Counted from the stretch's first letter, positions 17,420 through 26,776 are shown. The stretch: 64,000 bases of DNA from RYN-230 sp963837515 (GCA_963837515.1 CAWINT010000013.1:1-64000); one strand, 5' to 3'. Notes: generated by a model not told the origin, from the letters alone. Program-made: numbers and translations.

Positions 17420-18151
17420 ATGGCGGGAAGGCTCCCGGACCAACAGCCAGCGCGGCGAGACTCTCTTTCCGAGGCCAGCCCTGAACTGCTGGCCGTGCTG
17501 GAGTCCGCGTCGCGTTTGCAGCAGATGGTTCCCGATGCGGTGCTCGTGGGTGGGTCGGCTGCAGCCCTGTACGCGGGTCATCGGGACTCCCACGATCATG
17601 ATCACGTTCTCGCTGACCTAAGGGAACGGTTCGACGTCGTGCTGGAGGCTCTTGAATCCGAAGGTGAGTGGGTGACCAACCGGGTGGTCCCCGGAAAGGT
17701 CATTCTCGGGCAACTGGGGGACATCGAGGCCGGCGTGCGCCAGATGATCCGCACCCGGCCGCTGGAAACCACGCATGTCATGCTGCCGTCGGGACGCGTG
17801 CTGACGGTTCCCACGGCAGAGGAGGCTCTACGGATCAAGGGGTTCCTGATCGTGCGGCGGAACCAGACCCGTGACTACCTGGATGTCGCCGCCCTGGCCG
17901 ATCGTTATGGCCTTCATGAGGCGGCAGGAATCCTGGCCAGGATCGATCACTACTACACGGATCAGCACGGCGGCGGCCGGGGCGTTGCGGCGCAACTGGT
18001 CCGCCAGCTCGCCGACCCTCGCCCGAAAGACTCATCCGTAACGGGGCAACTTGGCGCGTACCGGAACCTGGCGCCCCGCTGGACCGACTGGGATGAGGTG
18101 CGCTCGGTGTGTCGGCAACTGGCCGCCGAGATGCTCGAGGCAGAGGTGTAG
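17420..18151 (+). CDS. Nucleotidyltransferase-fold protein (AbiEii/MNT-like), putative toxin
   Basis: The 243-residue product shows the start of a nucleotidyltransferase fold: VLVGGSAAALYAGHRDSHDHDHV, with the GGS motif at residues 44-46 and the paired acidic residues D59 and D61 that bind metal. The rest (PTAEEALRIKGFLIVRRNQ, RDYLDVAALADRYG) is typical of AbiEii/DUF1814-like proteins, where the lysine after EEAL and the DYLD segment are conserved. Such proteins can be toxins that add nucleotides to tRNA or other targets, paired with an antitoxin. The XRE gene follows after three bases. The upstream frame is open to 17291, but ATG 17420 begins the conserved region. Confidence 0.75.
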   Translation: MAGRLPDQQPARRDSLSEASPELLAVLESASRLQQMVPDAVLVGGSAAALYAGHRDSHDHDHVLADLRERFDVVLEALESEGEWVTNRVVPGKVILGQLGDIEAGVRQMIRTRPLETTHVMLPSGRVLTVPTAEEALRIKGFLIVRRNQTRDYLDVAALADRYGLHEAAGILARIDHYYTDQHGGGRGVAAQLVRQLADPRPKDSSVTGQLGAYRNLAPRWTDWDEVRSVCRQLAAEMLEAEV

Positions 18152-18154
18152 CCC

Positions 18155-18598
18155 ATGCCCCTGGCATTCCGAAACCTGACCATCACCCCCGACGCTCCGG
18201 TTTCACTGTGGCCCACGGAGGCCGTGCAGACCGCGCTCGAACGGGGTGACCTCGCCGACTGGCACCGGATCACTGCCGAGGTCCGGGCCGATCCCTGGGG
18301 TAAGACCGCGCGCCAGGTGGAAGAGGTGCTCAGCCACTCACGCCCCTATGGCGTCGCCGAAGCCATGGAGACGGTGCTGTCACGCGCCCGTGAAGGAGCT
18401 GAGGCCGGCGAACGCGCAGCTGTCGCCGCCGAAATCCGGGAGGCTGTTAAGCGCTCAGGGCTGAGCAGGGCGGCGTTCGCCTCCCGGATCGGGACCTCCG
18501 CCTCGCGGCTGTCCACCTATACTTCCGGCAAGGTAACCCCCTCCGCCACGCTCTTGCTTCGGATTCGCCGCGTAGCCGACCGGGAATCCAGGCGATGA
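18155..18598 (+). CDS. XRE-type HTH protein, putative antitoxin
   Basis: The 147-residue product has an N-terminal helical domain (SLWPTEAVQTALERGDLADW) and a C-terminal helix-turn-helix (EAVKRSGLSRAAFASRIG, TSASRLSTYTSGKVTPSAT). It begins three bases after the nucleotidyltransferase stop, so both come from one transcript. In such pairs the HTH protein neutralises the enzyme and represses the operon. Its own stop overlaps the next ATG (ATGA at 18595-18598), linking the PIN gene translationally. Confidence 0.8.
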   Translation: MPLAFRNLTITPDAPVSLWPTEAVQTALERGDLADWHRITAEVRADPWGKTARQVEEVLSHSRPYGVAEAMETVLSRAREGAEAGERAAVAAEIREAVKRSGLSRAAFASRIGTSASRLSTYTSGKVTPSATLLLRIRRVADRESRR

Positions 18599-19134
18599 GT
18601 GGCTATTCATCAGAGCCTGAACCGAATCTGCGACTACTCCCATCTGAACAACCTCAAGGAACTACGGGCCGGACCGGCCGGGCACAGCGAGATCCGTTCC
18701 TGTACATCGATATGAAGGTAGGAGACCGTCCCCGCGATCAACTGCAGGCGCGTCACCCACCCGTGGCCGCCAGCCCTGATGCGGCCGAATGGGCCGGGCG
18801 GATTGAGCGCGGGCTGGTCCGGGTCACCACCGTCACCCGCCTGGAAGCTGGCTGCTCAGCCCGGACCGGGCCAGAGCTGCGAGCGGGATTGCGCCAGCCC
18901 CCGCTGTCATCCATGCCGGTCGAATACCTGACCCCCGCGATCGAGGACAGACCGATGGAAGTGCTCACCTTGCTCGCCGACCGAGGCCAGCACGGCGCGC
19001 CCTCTATACCTGACCTGATCATCGCAGCGACCGCCGAGCTGGCTGGGCTCACGGTCTTGCACCTCGACAAGGACTTCGAGGTAATCGCCCAGGTTACCGG
19101 CCAGCCCGTGGAGCGGCTGAGCAGTGAGCAATAA
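18595..19134 (+). CDS. VapC-like PIN-domain protein with altered N-terminus
   Basis: The C-terminal part is clearly a PIN ribonuclease: IERGLVRVTTVTRLEAG, SSMPVEYLTPAIEDR, PSIPDLIIAATAELAGLTVL and HLDKDFEVIA, giving the later acidic residues of the active site. The usual first strand with an IDTSAL-type aspartate is not recognisable; a degenerate version may be RDQLQARHPPVAAS. ATG 18712 would give 140 residues, the normal VapC length, while ATG 18595 overlaps the XRE stop and adds about 39 residues without family features. No VapB antitoxin is visible upstream. Either it is an N-terminally damaged VapC or it has been captured by the upstream cassette. Confidence 0.65.
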   Translation: MSGYSSEPEPNLRLLPSEQPQGTTGRTGRAQRDPFLYIDMKVGDRPRDQLQARHPPVAASPDAAEWAGRIERGLVRVTTVTRLEAGCSARTGPELRAGLRQPPLSSMPVEYLTPAIEDRPMEVLTLLADRGQHGAPSIPDLIIAATAELAGLTVLHLDKDFEVIAQVTGQPVERLSSEQ

Positions 19135-19212
19135 GGACCCGCGCAGACATCCGTGGGTGGACTGCGCTAAGCCACAGGGCCGGACAGCGGCCATGAGCGG
19201 ACACCCGACGCG

Positions 19213-19710
19213 CTACCCGTTGAGGATCTGCTCCCTCAGGATGTCTGCATGCCCGCAGTGCTGGGCGAGTTCGCGCAGTACGTGCAGGTACACCCAGCGC
19301 AGCGGGAGCGGGCCGCGCCAGTAGCCGTAGACCCTGTCGTCCAGCCCCACGGATGACGTCGCACGCCGTGATGACTCGCATGCCTCGCGGTGTGCTTGCT
19401 GGACGCTGGCGATGGTGTCGTCGTCATGAAGGATGAACGACTCGCCCGAGTTCGCGGGGATACCGATCTCAGCACGTGACCGGCCTGTGACGGCTTCGTC
19501 AAACCAGACCTTCTCAACGAACGTCGCGTGCTTCACCAGGCCCAGCAATGTTGTCCGGGAAGGCACCAGCGACTGGCGCGCCTGCTCCTCGGTCAGCCTG
19601 TCCAGGCAGCGATTGAGTCCGCCGCGGTGCTCGTCGAGGAACGCCTCGAACTGGGCACGGGCTGGCTGGTTGATGACATCCTCAGCGAAGGTCGCTGGAA
19701 GGGAGGGCAT
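19213..19710 (-). CDS. DinB-family protein (DUF664, mycothiol-transferase-like)
   Basis: The 165-residue four-helix protein has LLGLVKHATFVEKVWFDEA early, with the metal-ligand His, and LRWVYLHVLRELAQHCGHAD near the C-terminus, with two more histidines. This arrangement is typical of DUF664 proteins, thiol-dependent detoxification enzymes of the DinB fold that use mycothiol or bacillithiol-like cofactors. It is intact and monocistronic, with a 9-bp-stem inverted repeat 60-90 bp upstream. Confidence 0.85.
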   Translation of the reverse strand: MPSLPATFAEDVINQPARAQFEAFLDEHRGGLNRCLDRLTEEQARQSLVPSRTTLLGLVKHATFVEKVWFDEAVTGRSRAEIGIPANSGESFILHDDDTIASVQQAHREACESSRRATSSVGLDDRVYGYWRGPLPLRWVYLHVLRELAQHCGHADILREQILNG

Positions 19711-19769
19711 AAGCGAAGCATTTCAGGAGCGCCGCCCACGAGCAAACTACCGCTCATCAGCAATGCCGG

Positions 19770-19801
19770 GCGTCTCCCAAGGCTGGGGCCGCGGGAGACG
19801 C
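19770..19801. repeat. Inverted repeat upstream of the DinB gene
   Basis: GCGTCTCCC (19770-19778) and GGGAGACGC (19793-19801) form a 9-bp stem with a 14-base loop between the DinB start and the transposase remnant stop. It could be a leader hairpin or a terminator for transcription coming from the remnant; no U-tract follows. Confidence 0.4.
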
Positions 19802-19854
19802 GCGCTTGGTCAGGTGCAGGGCTCCGGCGTGTTCCGTGATTGTCCGCTGGTGTC

Positions 19855-20690
19855 CTAATCGAGGCCGTGGAGGTGGCGGGCTTCCGCGGGGGTCGTGTGG
19901 TCCCGCCGGCCTTCAGGAACGTGCAGGTAGCCAGCGTCCTTGAGGGCCGCAATGATGGCAGCCCAGATGGTCGCCAGGTTGGCTGGCCCGCTGCCGGTGC
20001 GGCTGGCCGAGGTGTCTTCGCCGAAGGTCACGGATGTGGTGGTGCGCCTCGGTCATCCAGTGCTCGCGGATGAGCCGGGCGAGGTCTTGCGTGGTGGCGT
20101 GTGCACTGGTCAGGCTGGTGATGGCATACACGCTCTCGCGGGAGATCTTCCCGGTGGCGGTGTCCTGCCGCCAGCGGATGATCTTGATGGCCTGGCCGGC
20201 GAACGGGAAGTCCAGGTCTTTGGCGTAGGCGGTCTTGAGGGTGCGGGTCTCGGCGCGGCCGTGCCCGGTGTCGCGGGTCAGGTCGTCGGCCTGGACCTGC
20301 CGCCAGGGCAGCGCCTTGAGGCGGGCATGCAGCAGCGGCTGATTGGCCTTCACCACCGCGATGTGGTGCGCTTTCTTCTCCGCTGCCAGCCAGTCCGGGT
20401 TCGCCCGCCCGTGTGCAGCGCATCAAAGGTCACTACGGCCCCGGCCAGGTCCAGGGGGCCTAGGAGTTCAGCGAAATGGCTGGTCTCGTTGTGCTTCACA
20501 TCGATCTCCAGGTGGCCCAGGAGGCGGCCGCCGTGCTCCGCGATGCCGAGGAGATGCGCCCGGGTCCCGTCGGCGCGGCAGGGCCCGCGGCTCCAGCCGG
20601 TCCAGCACCACCCGGATCGTCTTCTCATCCGGTGCCCGGTACCGGAGCGTGGGCCGGGAACAGCGCGTTCCGCATCATCCGCCCGCACTG
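19855..20690 (-). pseudogene. ISAs1-family transposase remnant, multiply frameshifted
   Basis: Reading through three frames recovers ISAs1-type sequence: PDEKTIRVVLDRLEPRAL, DGTRAHLLGIAEHGGRLLGH, KHNETSHFAELLGPLDLAG, TFDALHT, VVKANQPLLHARL, IIRWRQDTATGKISRE and LIREHWMTEAHHHIRD. Frame changes occur near 20600, 20400 and 20020, and the N-terminal third is absent at the border with the ATPase gene. DDE-type chemistry is lost. The remnant's stop is TAG at 19855-19857. No terminal repeats were found. Confidence 0.8.
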
Positions 20691-21979
20691 GGCCCGGTGT
20701 GCCAGAGGGCGTCGATAGGCAGGGCGCGGAGGCGGTCCCCGAAGGGCAGGGTCTGCTGGCCGGTGTAGAGCACGTAGCCGGCTACCAGGCGGGAGCCGAG
20801 CCGCTGGGCGAGGTGGCGCAGGCCGGCCAGGTCTTCGGTGCGGACGGTGGCGCCGGCTTTGACCTCGATGGCCAGCACCCGGCCGTCGGGGGTTTCCAGG
20901 ACGGCATCGACCTCGGTCTTGTCTTTGGTGCGGTAGTGGTGCAGGCGGGCGCGTTCGGCGGACCAGGTGAGCTGGCGGGCCAGCTCCATGAGCACGAAGG
21001 TTTCGATCATCGGCCCGGCGGCCCCGTCTGGTTCGCCGAGGCGGGTGGCGTCCTGGCCGAGCAAGTGGCAGGCGATGCCGGTGTCGGTGAACGCCAGCTT
21101 GGGGGTGCCGATGGCCCGCTGGGTCTGCCCGGCTGACCAGGCAGGGACCTGCTTGATCAGGAACACGGCGGTCAGCAGTTCGAGGTAGCGGTTCAGGGTG
21201 GTCCGCGGGATACGCGATTCCGCTGCCAGGGTGGCGGGGACGAGCAGGCCGCCGGAGCGCCCGGCGAGCAGGGCCAGCAGGCGGCGCAGGTCGCCGCGCC
21301 GTTCGATCACGGCGAGTTCGGTGACGTCGCGTTCGATGAGGTTGGTCAGGTAGGAGTCGAAGAACGCGGCGCGGCGGCGCGGATTCCGCCGGACTGCCTC
21401 GGGATAGCCGCCGCGGGTAGCGCGTTCGAGGTAATCACGCTTGCGCAGCGGCGAGGTCCGCGACAGGGCCGGACCGTGGGCGAAGGCGGCGTCGATGAAC
21501 GCGTCGGGGGAGCGGTCGATCTCGCCCTGGGAGAACGGCCACAGCTCGACGACCTCCATCCGGCCCGGCAGTGCGTCCGGGAGCTGGCGCAGCGCCAGGA
21601 TCTGCGCTGATCCGGTGAGCAGGAACCGCCCGGGGCGTGCGTCGGTGTCCACGGCCACCTTGATGGAGCGGAACAGTTCCGGGGCCAGCTGCACCTCATC
21701 GATGACCAGCAGGCCCTCGTGCTCGACAAAGCTGGCCGGGTCATCGCGCGCTGCCCGCAGCGTCGCCGGGTCATCCAGCAGCCTGACCAGCGCGTGCGGG
21801 CTGGCCTGGGCGGCGAGCCGGGCCAGGGTGCTCTTGCCGGCCTGCCGGGCGCCGTTGAGGGTGACGACCCGGGTATCGGCCAACGCGTCGGTGACGAGCT
21901 GGCGGGCTTTGCGGGGCACCAGGTCCGGGGGCTGGTTCACCACAGCAGTATGACCGGTCAAGGCCATCGTCTTGGTCAT
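20675..21979 (-). CDS. DUF4143 ATPase (AAA_14 plus C-terminal nuclease-like domain)
   Basis: The 434-residue protein has an AAA_14 ATPase core with Walker A NGARQAGKSTL, Walker B LLVIDEVQLAPELF and sensor LLTGSAQILAL. The C-terminal DUF4143 region (RDVTELAVIERRGDL, then LAFTDTGIACHLLG and KTEVDAVLETPDGRVLAIEVK) recalls PD-(D/E)xK-type folds with D-x-V and E-V-K. The family is widespread, often single-gene and mobile; its role is unsettled and sometimes suggested to be toxin- or defence-related. ATG 21979 lies inside a repeated sequence; ATG 21967 is an alternative. Its 3' end slightly overlaps the ISAs1 remnant. Confidence 0.85.
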   Translation of the reverse strand: MTKTMALTGHTAVVNQPPDLVPRKARQLVTDALADTRVVTLNGARQAGKSTLARLAAQASPHALVRLLDDPATLRAARDDPASFVEHEGLLVIDEVQLAPELFRSIKVAVDTDARPGRFLLTGSAQILALRQLPDALPGRMEVVELWPFSQGEIDRSPDAFIDAAFAHGPALSRTSPLRKRDYLERATRGGYPEAVRRNPRRRAAFFDSYLTNLIERDVTELAVIERRGDLRRLLALLAGRSGGLLVPATLAAESRIPRTTLNRYLELLTAVFLIKQVPAWSAGQTQRAIGTPKLAFTDTGIACHLLGQDATRLGEPDGAAGPMIETFVLMELARQLTWSAERARLHHYRTKDKTEVDAVLETPDGRVLAIEVKAGATVRTEDLAGLRHLAQRLGSRLVAGYVLYTGQQTLPFGDRLRALPIDALWHTGPSAGG

Positions 21980-22054
21980 CTGGCCGCAAATCTTATGGCC
22001 ATCTAGACGCTGCTTCTGTGGTCATCTGGCCGGACACTAGTGGTCATACGGCCG
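21973..22054. promoter_or_regulatory. Three direct repeats at the DUF4143 gene start
   Basis: TGGTCATCTGGCCG occurs at 21973-21986 and 22019-22032, and TGGTCATACGGCCG at 22041-22054; a related inverted piece (ATGGCCATCT) lies at 21995-22004. The first copy includes the start codon on the opposite strand. Repeats of this kind suit autoregulatory binding sites. Confidence 0.55.
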
Positions 22055-22667
22055 CTAACTCGGGCTGGCGCGGCATTCCGTGCCCTGTCCAAGGACCAGA
22101 TCCTGCGCAGCTGGCTTCCCGCCACGACCAGGAAGACGGATGCTCACCGCCGGGCACCGGTGCGCTCGTCTGGCCCGGCCGGGCTGTTCACCAAGTCCGG
22201 GACTCCGCGGGCGCCTGGCTTCGCCTGCTACCCAACTGGCATCTCCTGCCTCCCTGGCTACGCCTGGCCTCGGTCTGCAGCGGTAACCGAGTGTGGGCAG
22301 GCAGGGGACGAGGGTGCGAATGCGCACAGCCCCCGCCGTTCGGCGCGGTTGGGGCCGCCAGTCCGATTGCTTGTAATGCCGTACAGAACGGGTTGCCCTG
22401 CTCGCCAACCGTCAACCTGATCTGCCGATGAGAGGTTGTTGTTCCTTACCTTTGAATGATTTAGTCAGACCCGTAGAGATCTCTGGTGGTTTGGACGGAT
22501 ATGTGAAGTTAGGCGCCCTCCGGCACCCCTGCGTGAGCTGGTTTGTGTAAGAAAGAGCAGCACATAGGGCTTCCTATACCCGGGCTCTACGGATAGATTG
22601 GTCGTCGCGGCAAGTTGCTGCTCTGGCCACATCAAGTCTGGGTCTGAACTCCAGGGAGTAGGCAACC
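22055..22667. other. Intergenic stretch, base composition shifting to AT-richer
   Basis: No gene was recognised. From about 22430 the DNA becomes visibly AT-richer and continues so into the lipase-like gene. CAGGGAG at 22652-22658 is the ribosome site of that gene. Confidence 0.35.
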
Positions 22668-24766
22668 GTGACGGCCCAAAGACTTTACGCCATTGTATAT
22701 GTGCGTGGGTTTGCTGGGGGAACATCCGGTATCGACAGCGCTACTGACGATCCCTTCTACGGGTTTAATGCCGGCGCAACACATGTGCGGGTAGACGGAG
22801 ACGGGAAACCCCAATTCTATCAGTTTGCAGGCCCGATGGTGAGGCTGATAGAAGACGAGGACTACCGAGTTGTTGTGCACGGGGGCCAGCAGGCTTTTCT
22901 TGAGAGCGTGAAAGAAGGTACCCAACCGGAAAACTCACTCTGGATATACCGTTTCTATGACACGGCGGCGGACATGTTCGGTGTCTCAGCCGTCTCGTAC
23001 GATCTCCCGACGGCGGCGCAGGGCCTGCTGAAGTTTGTCGATCTAGTCCTAGCTAAGCTAAGACTGGCGCGGATAAAATCTGGCTGGTCGCGCACTCGAT
23101 GGGCGGGCTGATCTGCCGCAGCATGATCCAGAAGGTGTGCCCGGACGCTGGCCGCCAGGCGAACGATATTGTTGATAAGCTCTTCACCTATGCCACACCT
23201 CACAACGGTATCCAGTTTGCTGTCGCTGGGCTGGACATCGCGGTACCTGAGATCGCGCCGTTCGGCGCCCAAATATTCAACCGCGATGTCATGTACGGAT
23301 ACCTTACTCCCGAAAAGGTGCTCAAGGTTACACCGAACCGACCCGACGGTTGGGACGCTCACGACCTGGCAGGCAGCTTCGACCCAGGCAGAGTCTTCTG
23401 CTTAATCGGAACCGATGCCGCCGACTATGGACTTGTTTCCAAGGCCGTGGGCCCGAAGAGCGACGGGCTGGTGCAGATCGACAACGCCTATGTCCGTCAC
23501 GCCAACCGGTCATTCGTGTACCGTTCGCACTCTGGCACGTACGGAGAGGTCAATTCCGAGGAGGGCTACCAGAACCTGCGCCGGTTCCTGTGCGGAACCC
23601 GCAAAGCCGCAGCCGAGCTCGTGTACGCCCAGCTGCCCCCATCGACCGAAGACGATGTGATCGATGTCTGGCAGGCTGAGGTGCGGGTAAGTGTCCGGGG
23701 ACTGCCGGTGCTGCTCACCGAGCAGTCCGCGACCCATTACTGCCCGATCGAACTCGGCACCGTCGTCGGCCAACACGCCGCCACCAATGAGGCACCCAGT
23801 CCCGAGGACGACACGGTGACCCCCGAGTCCGGTCTATCTGGCACGCCAGGCGCGGCCGTCCCCTGGCCGCGGTTTTCCTGCCCAATCCACAGCAAGCCGC
23901 CCAGATGCAGCGAGAGGACCTGGGACCGGAAAACGTCTCCCCCCGCTGCCGCTACTTCTTGCGCGTGAGTGTGCTGCACCTGCAAGAAAAGCATGGCCTA
24001 TTCTTCTGGCAGAACCACCTTGAAACCTTGCCCGAATGGGACGATGCTCTCATCGTCAACGTCGGCCCGGATCTTGATGGTCAAGGAGGGTTATTCACGC
24101 GCGTTATTCGTGATGCCAACTTTACCCGGAACGGCGGCGTGTCTGCATAAAGGATGGCCTGTTTCCCGAAAGGATGTAGTTGCCACACAACGTCCTTAGA
24201 AACAGGCCATCGCGATGTATCATACCACTGGGTTCGATCGTGAAGAAGTCATTGATCTCTGCATCCGCATCAATTCCGTGGGCCGCGGACCAGAAGCCAT
24301 GAGGTGGCCGCCATGCCTCGGACTCTTTAAATCGGTGGCGGCTACGCTGACCTATATGCGGCACAACCGGACGCAGTCGGAAATCGGCGAGTCGCTCGGC
24401 GTGTCCCAGCCGACTGTCAGTCGTGCAATATCTGCGATAACTCCACTCATCCCAGAAGCCGTGCGAGACTTCGTCCCGACTGCCGATGACCTTGACACGG
24501 ATGCCCAGTACATCCTGGACGGGACCCTGCTCCCGTGCTGGTCATGGGCCGGGCATCAGGAACTTTACTCAGGAAAGCACAAGACCACCGGAATGAACGT
24601 CCAGGTCGCCTGCACCACTTACGGCAAACTCGCATGGATCTCCGACCCGGTAGACGGAAGCCGTCATGACAACTACTGCCAGGAAGAATCGGGCGTGCTA
24701 CTGACCTTGAACCCGAAGAACTGGATCGGCGACAAAGGGTACATCGGAAACAACATGATCACGCCC

Positions 24767-24774
24767 TGCAGGAA
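24767..24774. repeat. Left 8-bp target duplication of IS66 copy 1
   Basis: TGCAGGAA, repeated directly at 26412-26419 on the other side of the element. Confidence 0.9.
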
Positions 24775-26411
24775 GTAACCAGTCAGGGGTGCGTGGTTAG
24801 TTGATCATGCTGGGTGGGGTGGCATCCAGCAGTTGCCGTTGAGGGCGTCGCGGATGGCGGCGAGGGGGTGGTGGCCGTGGCTGCGGGCGGTGGTGAGGTA
24901 GGAGCGGATGCGGCAGTGGCGCTGCAGGGTTGCCAGGGTGCGCCAGCAGCCGCTGATTTTGGCGGCGAGCTTGTAGCCGCGGACGGCGTTCTCCGATCCG
25001 TTGTTCGTGGCGGGCACGTCGAAGCGGGTGGCGAATAGCCAGACCTGGCTGGCCTTGCGTTTGAGCCGCCGGGCCAGGATCAGCCCTGGGTGATTGCCCT
25101 TGTGCCAGGGCCGGGATAGGTTCACCGAGATCCCGTAGGCGATGGCCTGGTCGTAGCTGTGGCGCAGCCGGGCCAGGAGCGCGGGGTCGAGGCTGGCGCG
25201 GCTGGCAGCGCGGCCGGTCCTGACGGCGGCGGCGGCCTCGCGGAGGGCGTCGCCGGCCTGCTGGGTCCAGATCTGGGATTCCGGGCCGGTCGCGCAGGCG
25301 TCGTCAAGGTACCTATACAGGTGGGCCAGGCACTGCTGGACGCCGGCCAGCGTGGTGTCGTAGCTGAGGTAGCCGCCGTAGTCGTCGCGGACGAGGACCC
25401 CGCGGTAGCGGTCCAGGATCCCGAACCCGGTGATCGCCGCCTTGGTGCGGTTCCCGGCTGCGCCGTACCAGATCAGGTCCGGCCCGCCGCCGGTATAGGC
25501 CCGCATGGTCCGCACCGTATAGACGTGCGGGTTCCCGCAGCCTTCCGCGCTGGTGGCCGCCGAGGTGAGCGGGGCGGGGGTCTCGTCAGTCCCGGGTACT
25601 TCCGCCGCTTTCAGGCTGTCCTTGAGCGCGTCCTCGAACCCGGCGGCGGTTAACGCCGCGTCCAGGCGGACCAGGCACCGCGACACGAAACCCGTCGAGA
25701 CCGGCGCCTTGAACAAGGCGCCCATCACGTCTGCGGCCCGCTCGATCCCGATCACGTCCGTGCTGGCCAGCAGCGTCGCCGCCGCCACCACGTCCGGGCC
25801 GTAGCAGACCGGGCCGCCGGTCACGCCCCGCGGCGGCGGAGCGGCCGTGACCTGCCCGCACCCGCAGGTGCGGCGCATCATCTGGTACTCCGTCACCCTC
25901 AGCGCCGCCGGCGGGATATCCACGACCTGCACGGCACAAGCGACCCGCCCGTCAGCGCCGGCCAGGCAGGCGCCGCACCCGCCGCAGGGACCCGGCTCAA
26001 CGACCCGGGTCTCATCCGGGCGGGCGGCCCACGCCAGGCTCGCACCCGGATGGCCTTTCTGCCCGCCCTGCGCCCGGCCCGGCCGCGCCCGCCGTGCCTC
26101 CCGCTGGCCGGCCTTCTTCTTCGCCTTCGCCGCGGGGCTGTCCTGGCTCGGGGGCTGGGAGGAGTTCGAGGAGTCCCGGCCCGCCTGCCGGCGCAGCGCC
26201 GCCACCTCGGCCCGCAGCGTCCCAATCATCGCGGCCTGCTCCGCCACCACCGCCAGCAGCTCCGCGACCCGCGCCGTCAGTTCCGCGTTCCGGGCAGCAA
26301 GCTCCTCATACGACGGCTGCTCCGGATTCGGCACCCCCGAACCAAACCATGATCACAAACCGGGCACCAGCACCGACACACCGCAGATCAACTGGGGGCC
26401 TGACTGGTTAC
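24775..26411 (-). mobile_element. IS66-type insertion sequence, copy 1 (intact)
   Basis: The ends are GTAACCAGTCAGG at 24775 and its inverse at 26411. The flanks are a perfect 8-bp direct duplication TGCAGGAA (24767-24774 and 26412-26419), the target-site length expected for IS66. The 1637-bp element encodes only the IS66-type transposase; no tnpA/tnpB (orf1/orf2) genes are present, as in single-gene IS66 derivatives. Confidence 0.9.
24805..26334 (-). CDS. IS66-family transposase (single-gene type)
   Basis: The 509-residue protein begins with a coiled coil (ELTARVAELLAVVAEQAAMI) followed by the SSNSSQPPSQD linker, a zinc-binding domain with CGGCGACL and CGCGQ cysteines, and the DDE core: VPGTDETPAPLTS, VLVRDDYGGYLSYD and the C-terminal NNGSENAVRGYKLAAKISG with the catalytic Glu. 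All key acidic residues are visible and the reading frame is uninterrupted, so it may be active. A second copy at 34.8-38.0 kb differs by a few residues, one base deletion and an insertion. Confidence 0.9.
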   Translation of the reverse strand: MPNPEQPSYEELAARNAELTARVAELLAVVAEQAAMIGTLRAEVAALRRQAGRDSSNSSQPPSQDSPAAKAKKKAGQREARRARPGRAQGGQKGHPGASLAWAARPDETRVVEPGPCGGCGACLAGADGRVACAVQVVDIPPAALRVTEYQMMRRTCGCGQVTAAPPPRGVTGGPVCYGPDVVAAATLLASTDVIGIERAADVMGALFKAPVSTGFVSRCLVRLDAALTAAGFEDALKDSLKAAEVPGTDETPAPLTSAATSAEGCGNPHVYTVRTMRAYTGGGPDLIWYGAAGNRTKAAITGFGILDRYRGVLVRDDYGGYLSYDTTLAGVQQCLAHLYRYLDDACATGPESQIWTQQAGDALREAAAAVRTGRAASRASLDPALLARLRHSYDQAIAYGISVNLSRPWHKGNHPGLILARRLKRKASQVWLFATRFDVPATNNGSENAVRGYKLAAKISGCWRTLATLQRHCRIRSYLTTARSHGHHPLAAIRDALNGNCWMPPHPA

Positions 26412-26776
26412 TGCAGGAAACCGGCAGGAGGTGAACTGATCGACTGGCAGAAAGAATACAGCAGCCAAGTCAACAAGATCCGCTGGATGATCGAGCAAGT
26501 GATCTCGCACTTCAAGAACTGGACCATCATGCACACGGACTACCGGCGCCCGCTCAAAACATTTGAGACGACTATCTCAGCGGTAGTTGGCCTGCACTTC
26601 TACCGGGCGGCCTGAATAACCCTCCTTACATCAGCACCAACCCAAATGAACGGCTCAACCTATTCAAGGCACGCATTGAAGATGGCATCCAGGATCTCCA
26701 TAAATCATACGTCGCGGACATTGATGTAGTGGCGGCACAGAACGTTATCAGCTCGAGCTCTGATCGGCCCGCATGA

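Larger units (their letters stand above)
24215..26615 (+). pseudogene. IS5-type transposase (HTH + DDE_Tnp_4), split by IS66-type element
   Basis: From ATG 24215 the product shows a helix-turn-helix (SEIGESLGVSQPTVSRAIS) and DDE_Tnp_4 motifs YILDGTLLPCWSW, KTTGMNVQVA, ISDPVDGSRHD and WIGDKGYIG. The frame is cut at 24774 and resumes at 26412 as KPAGGELIDWQKEYSS, with MIEQVISHFKNWTI providing the C-terminal acidic residue. It ends at TGA 26613-26615. Removing the inner element and one 8-bp duplication restores the frame exactly, so inactivation is due only to that insertion. Confidence 0.85.
24085..26625 (+). mobile_element. IS5-type insertion sequence carrying an IS66-type insertion
   Basis: Perfect 13-bp terminal inverted repeats GGAGGGTTATTCA lie at 24085-24097 and, inverted, at 26613-26625; two more flanking bases (AA/TT) also match. 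The element encodes one DDE_Tnp_4-type transposase and sits inside the lipase-like gene. No clear short target duplication was seen next to the ends. Without the inner IS66 element it would be about 0.9 kb. Confidence 0.8.
22668..26776 (+). pseudogene. Lipase-like alpha/beta hydrolase gene, split by nested insertion sequences
   Basis: From GTG 22668 the product reads RLYAIVYVRGFAGGT, a nucleophile elbow WLVAHSMGGLICRSM (serine in HSMGG), TYATPHNGIQF and SDGLVQIDNAYVRHA: a PGAP1/lipase-like serine hydrolase with a beta-rich C-terminal part. There is a one-base frame change at about 23060-23075 just before the elbow and another near 23875. At about 24085 an IS5-type element interrupts the gene, and the last 48 codons (YISTNPNERLNLFKARIED onward, ending NVISSSSDRPA) resume after it and stop at 26776. 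Without insertion it would be about 540 residues. Codon use is AT-richer than neighbours, which suggests transfer. Confidence 0.8.
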
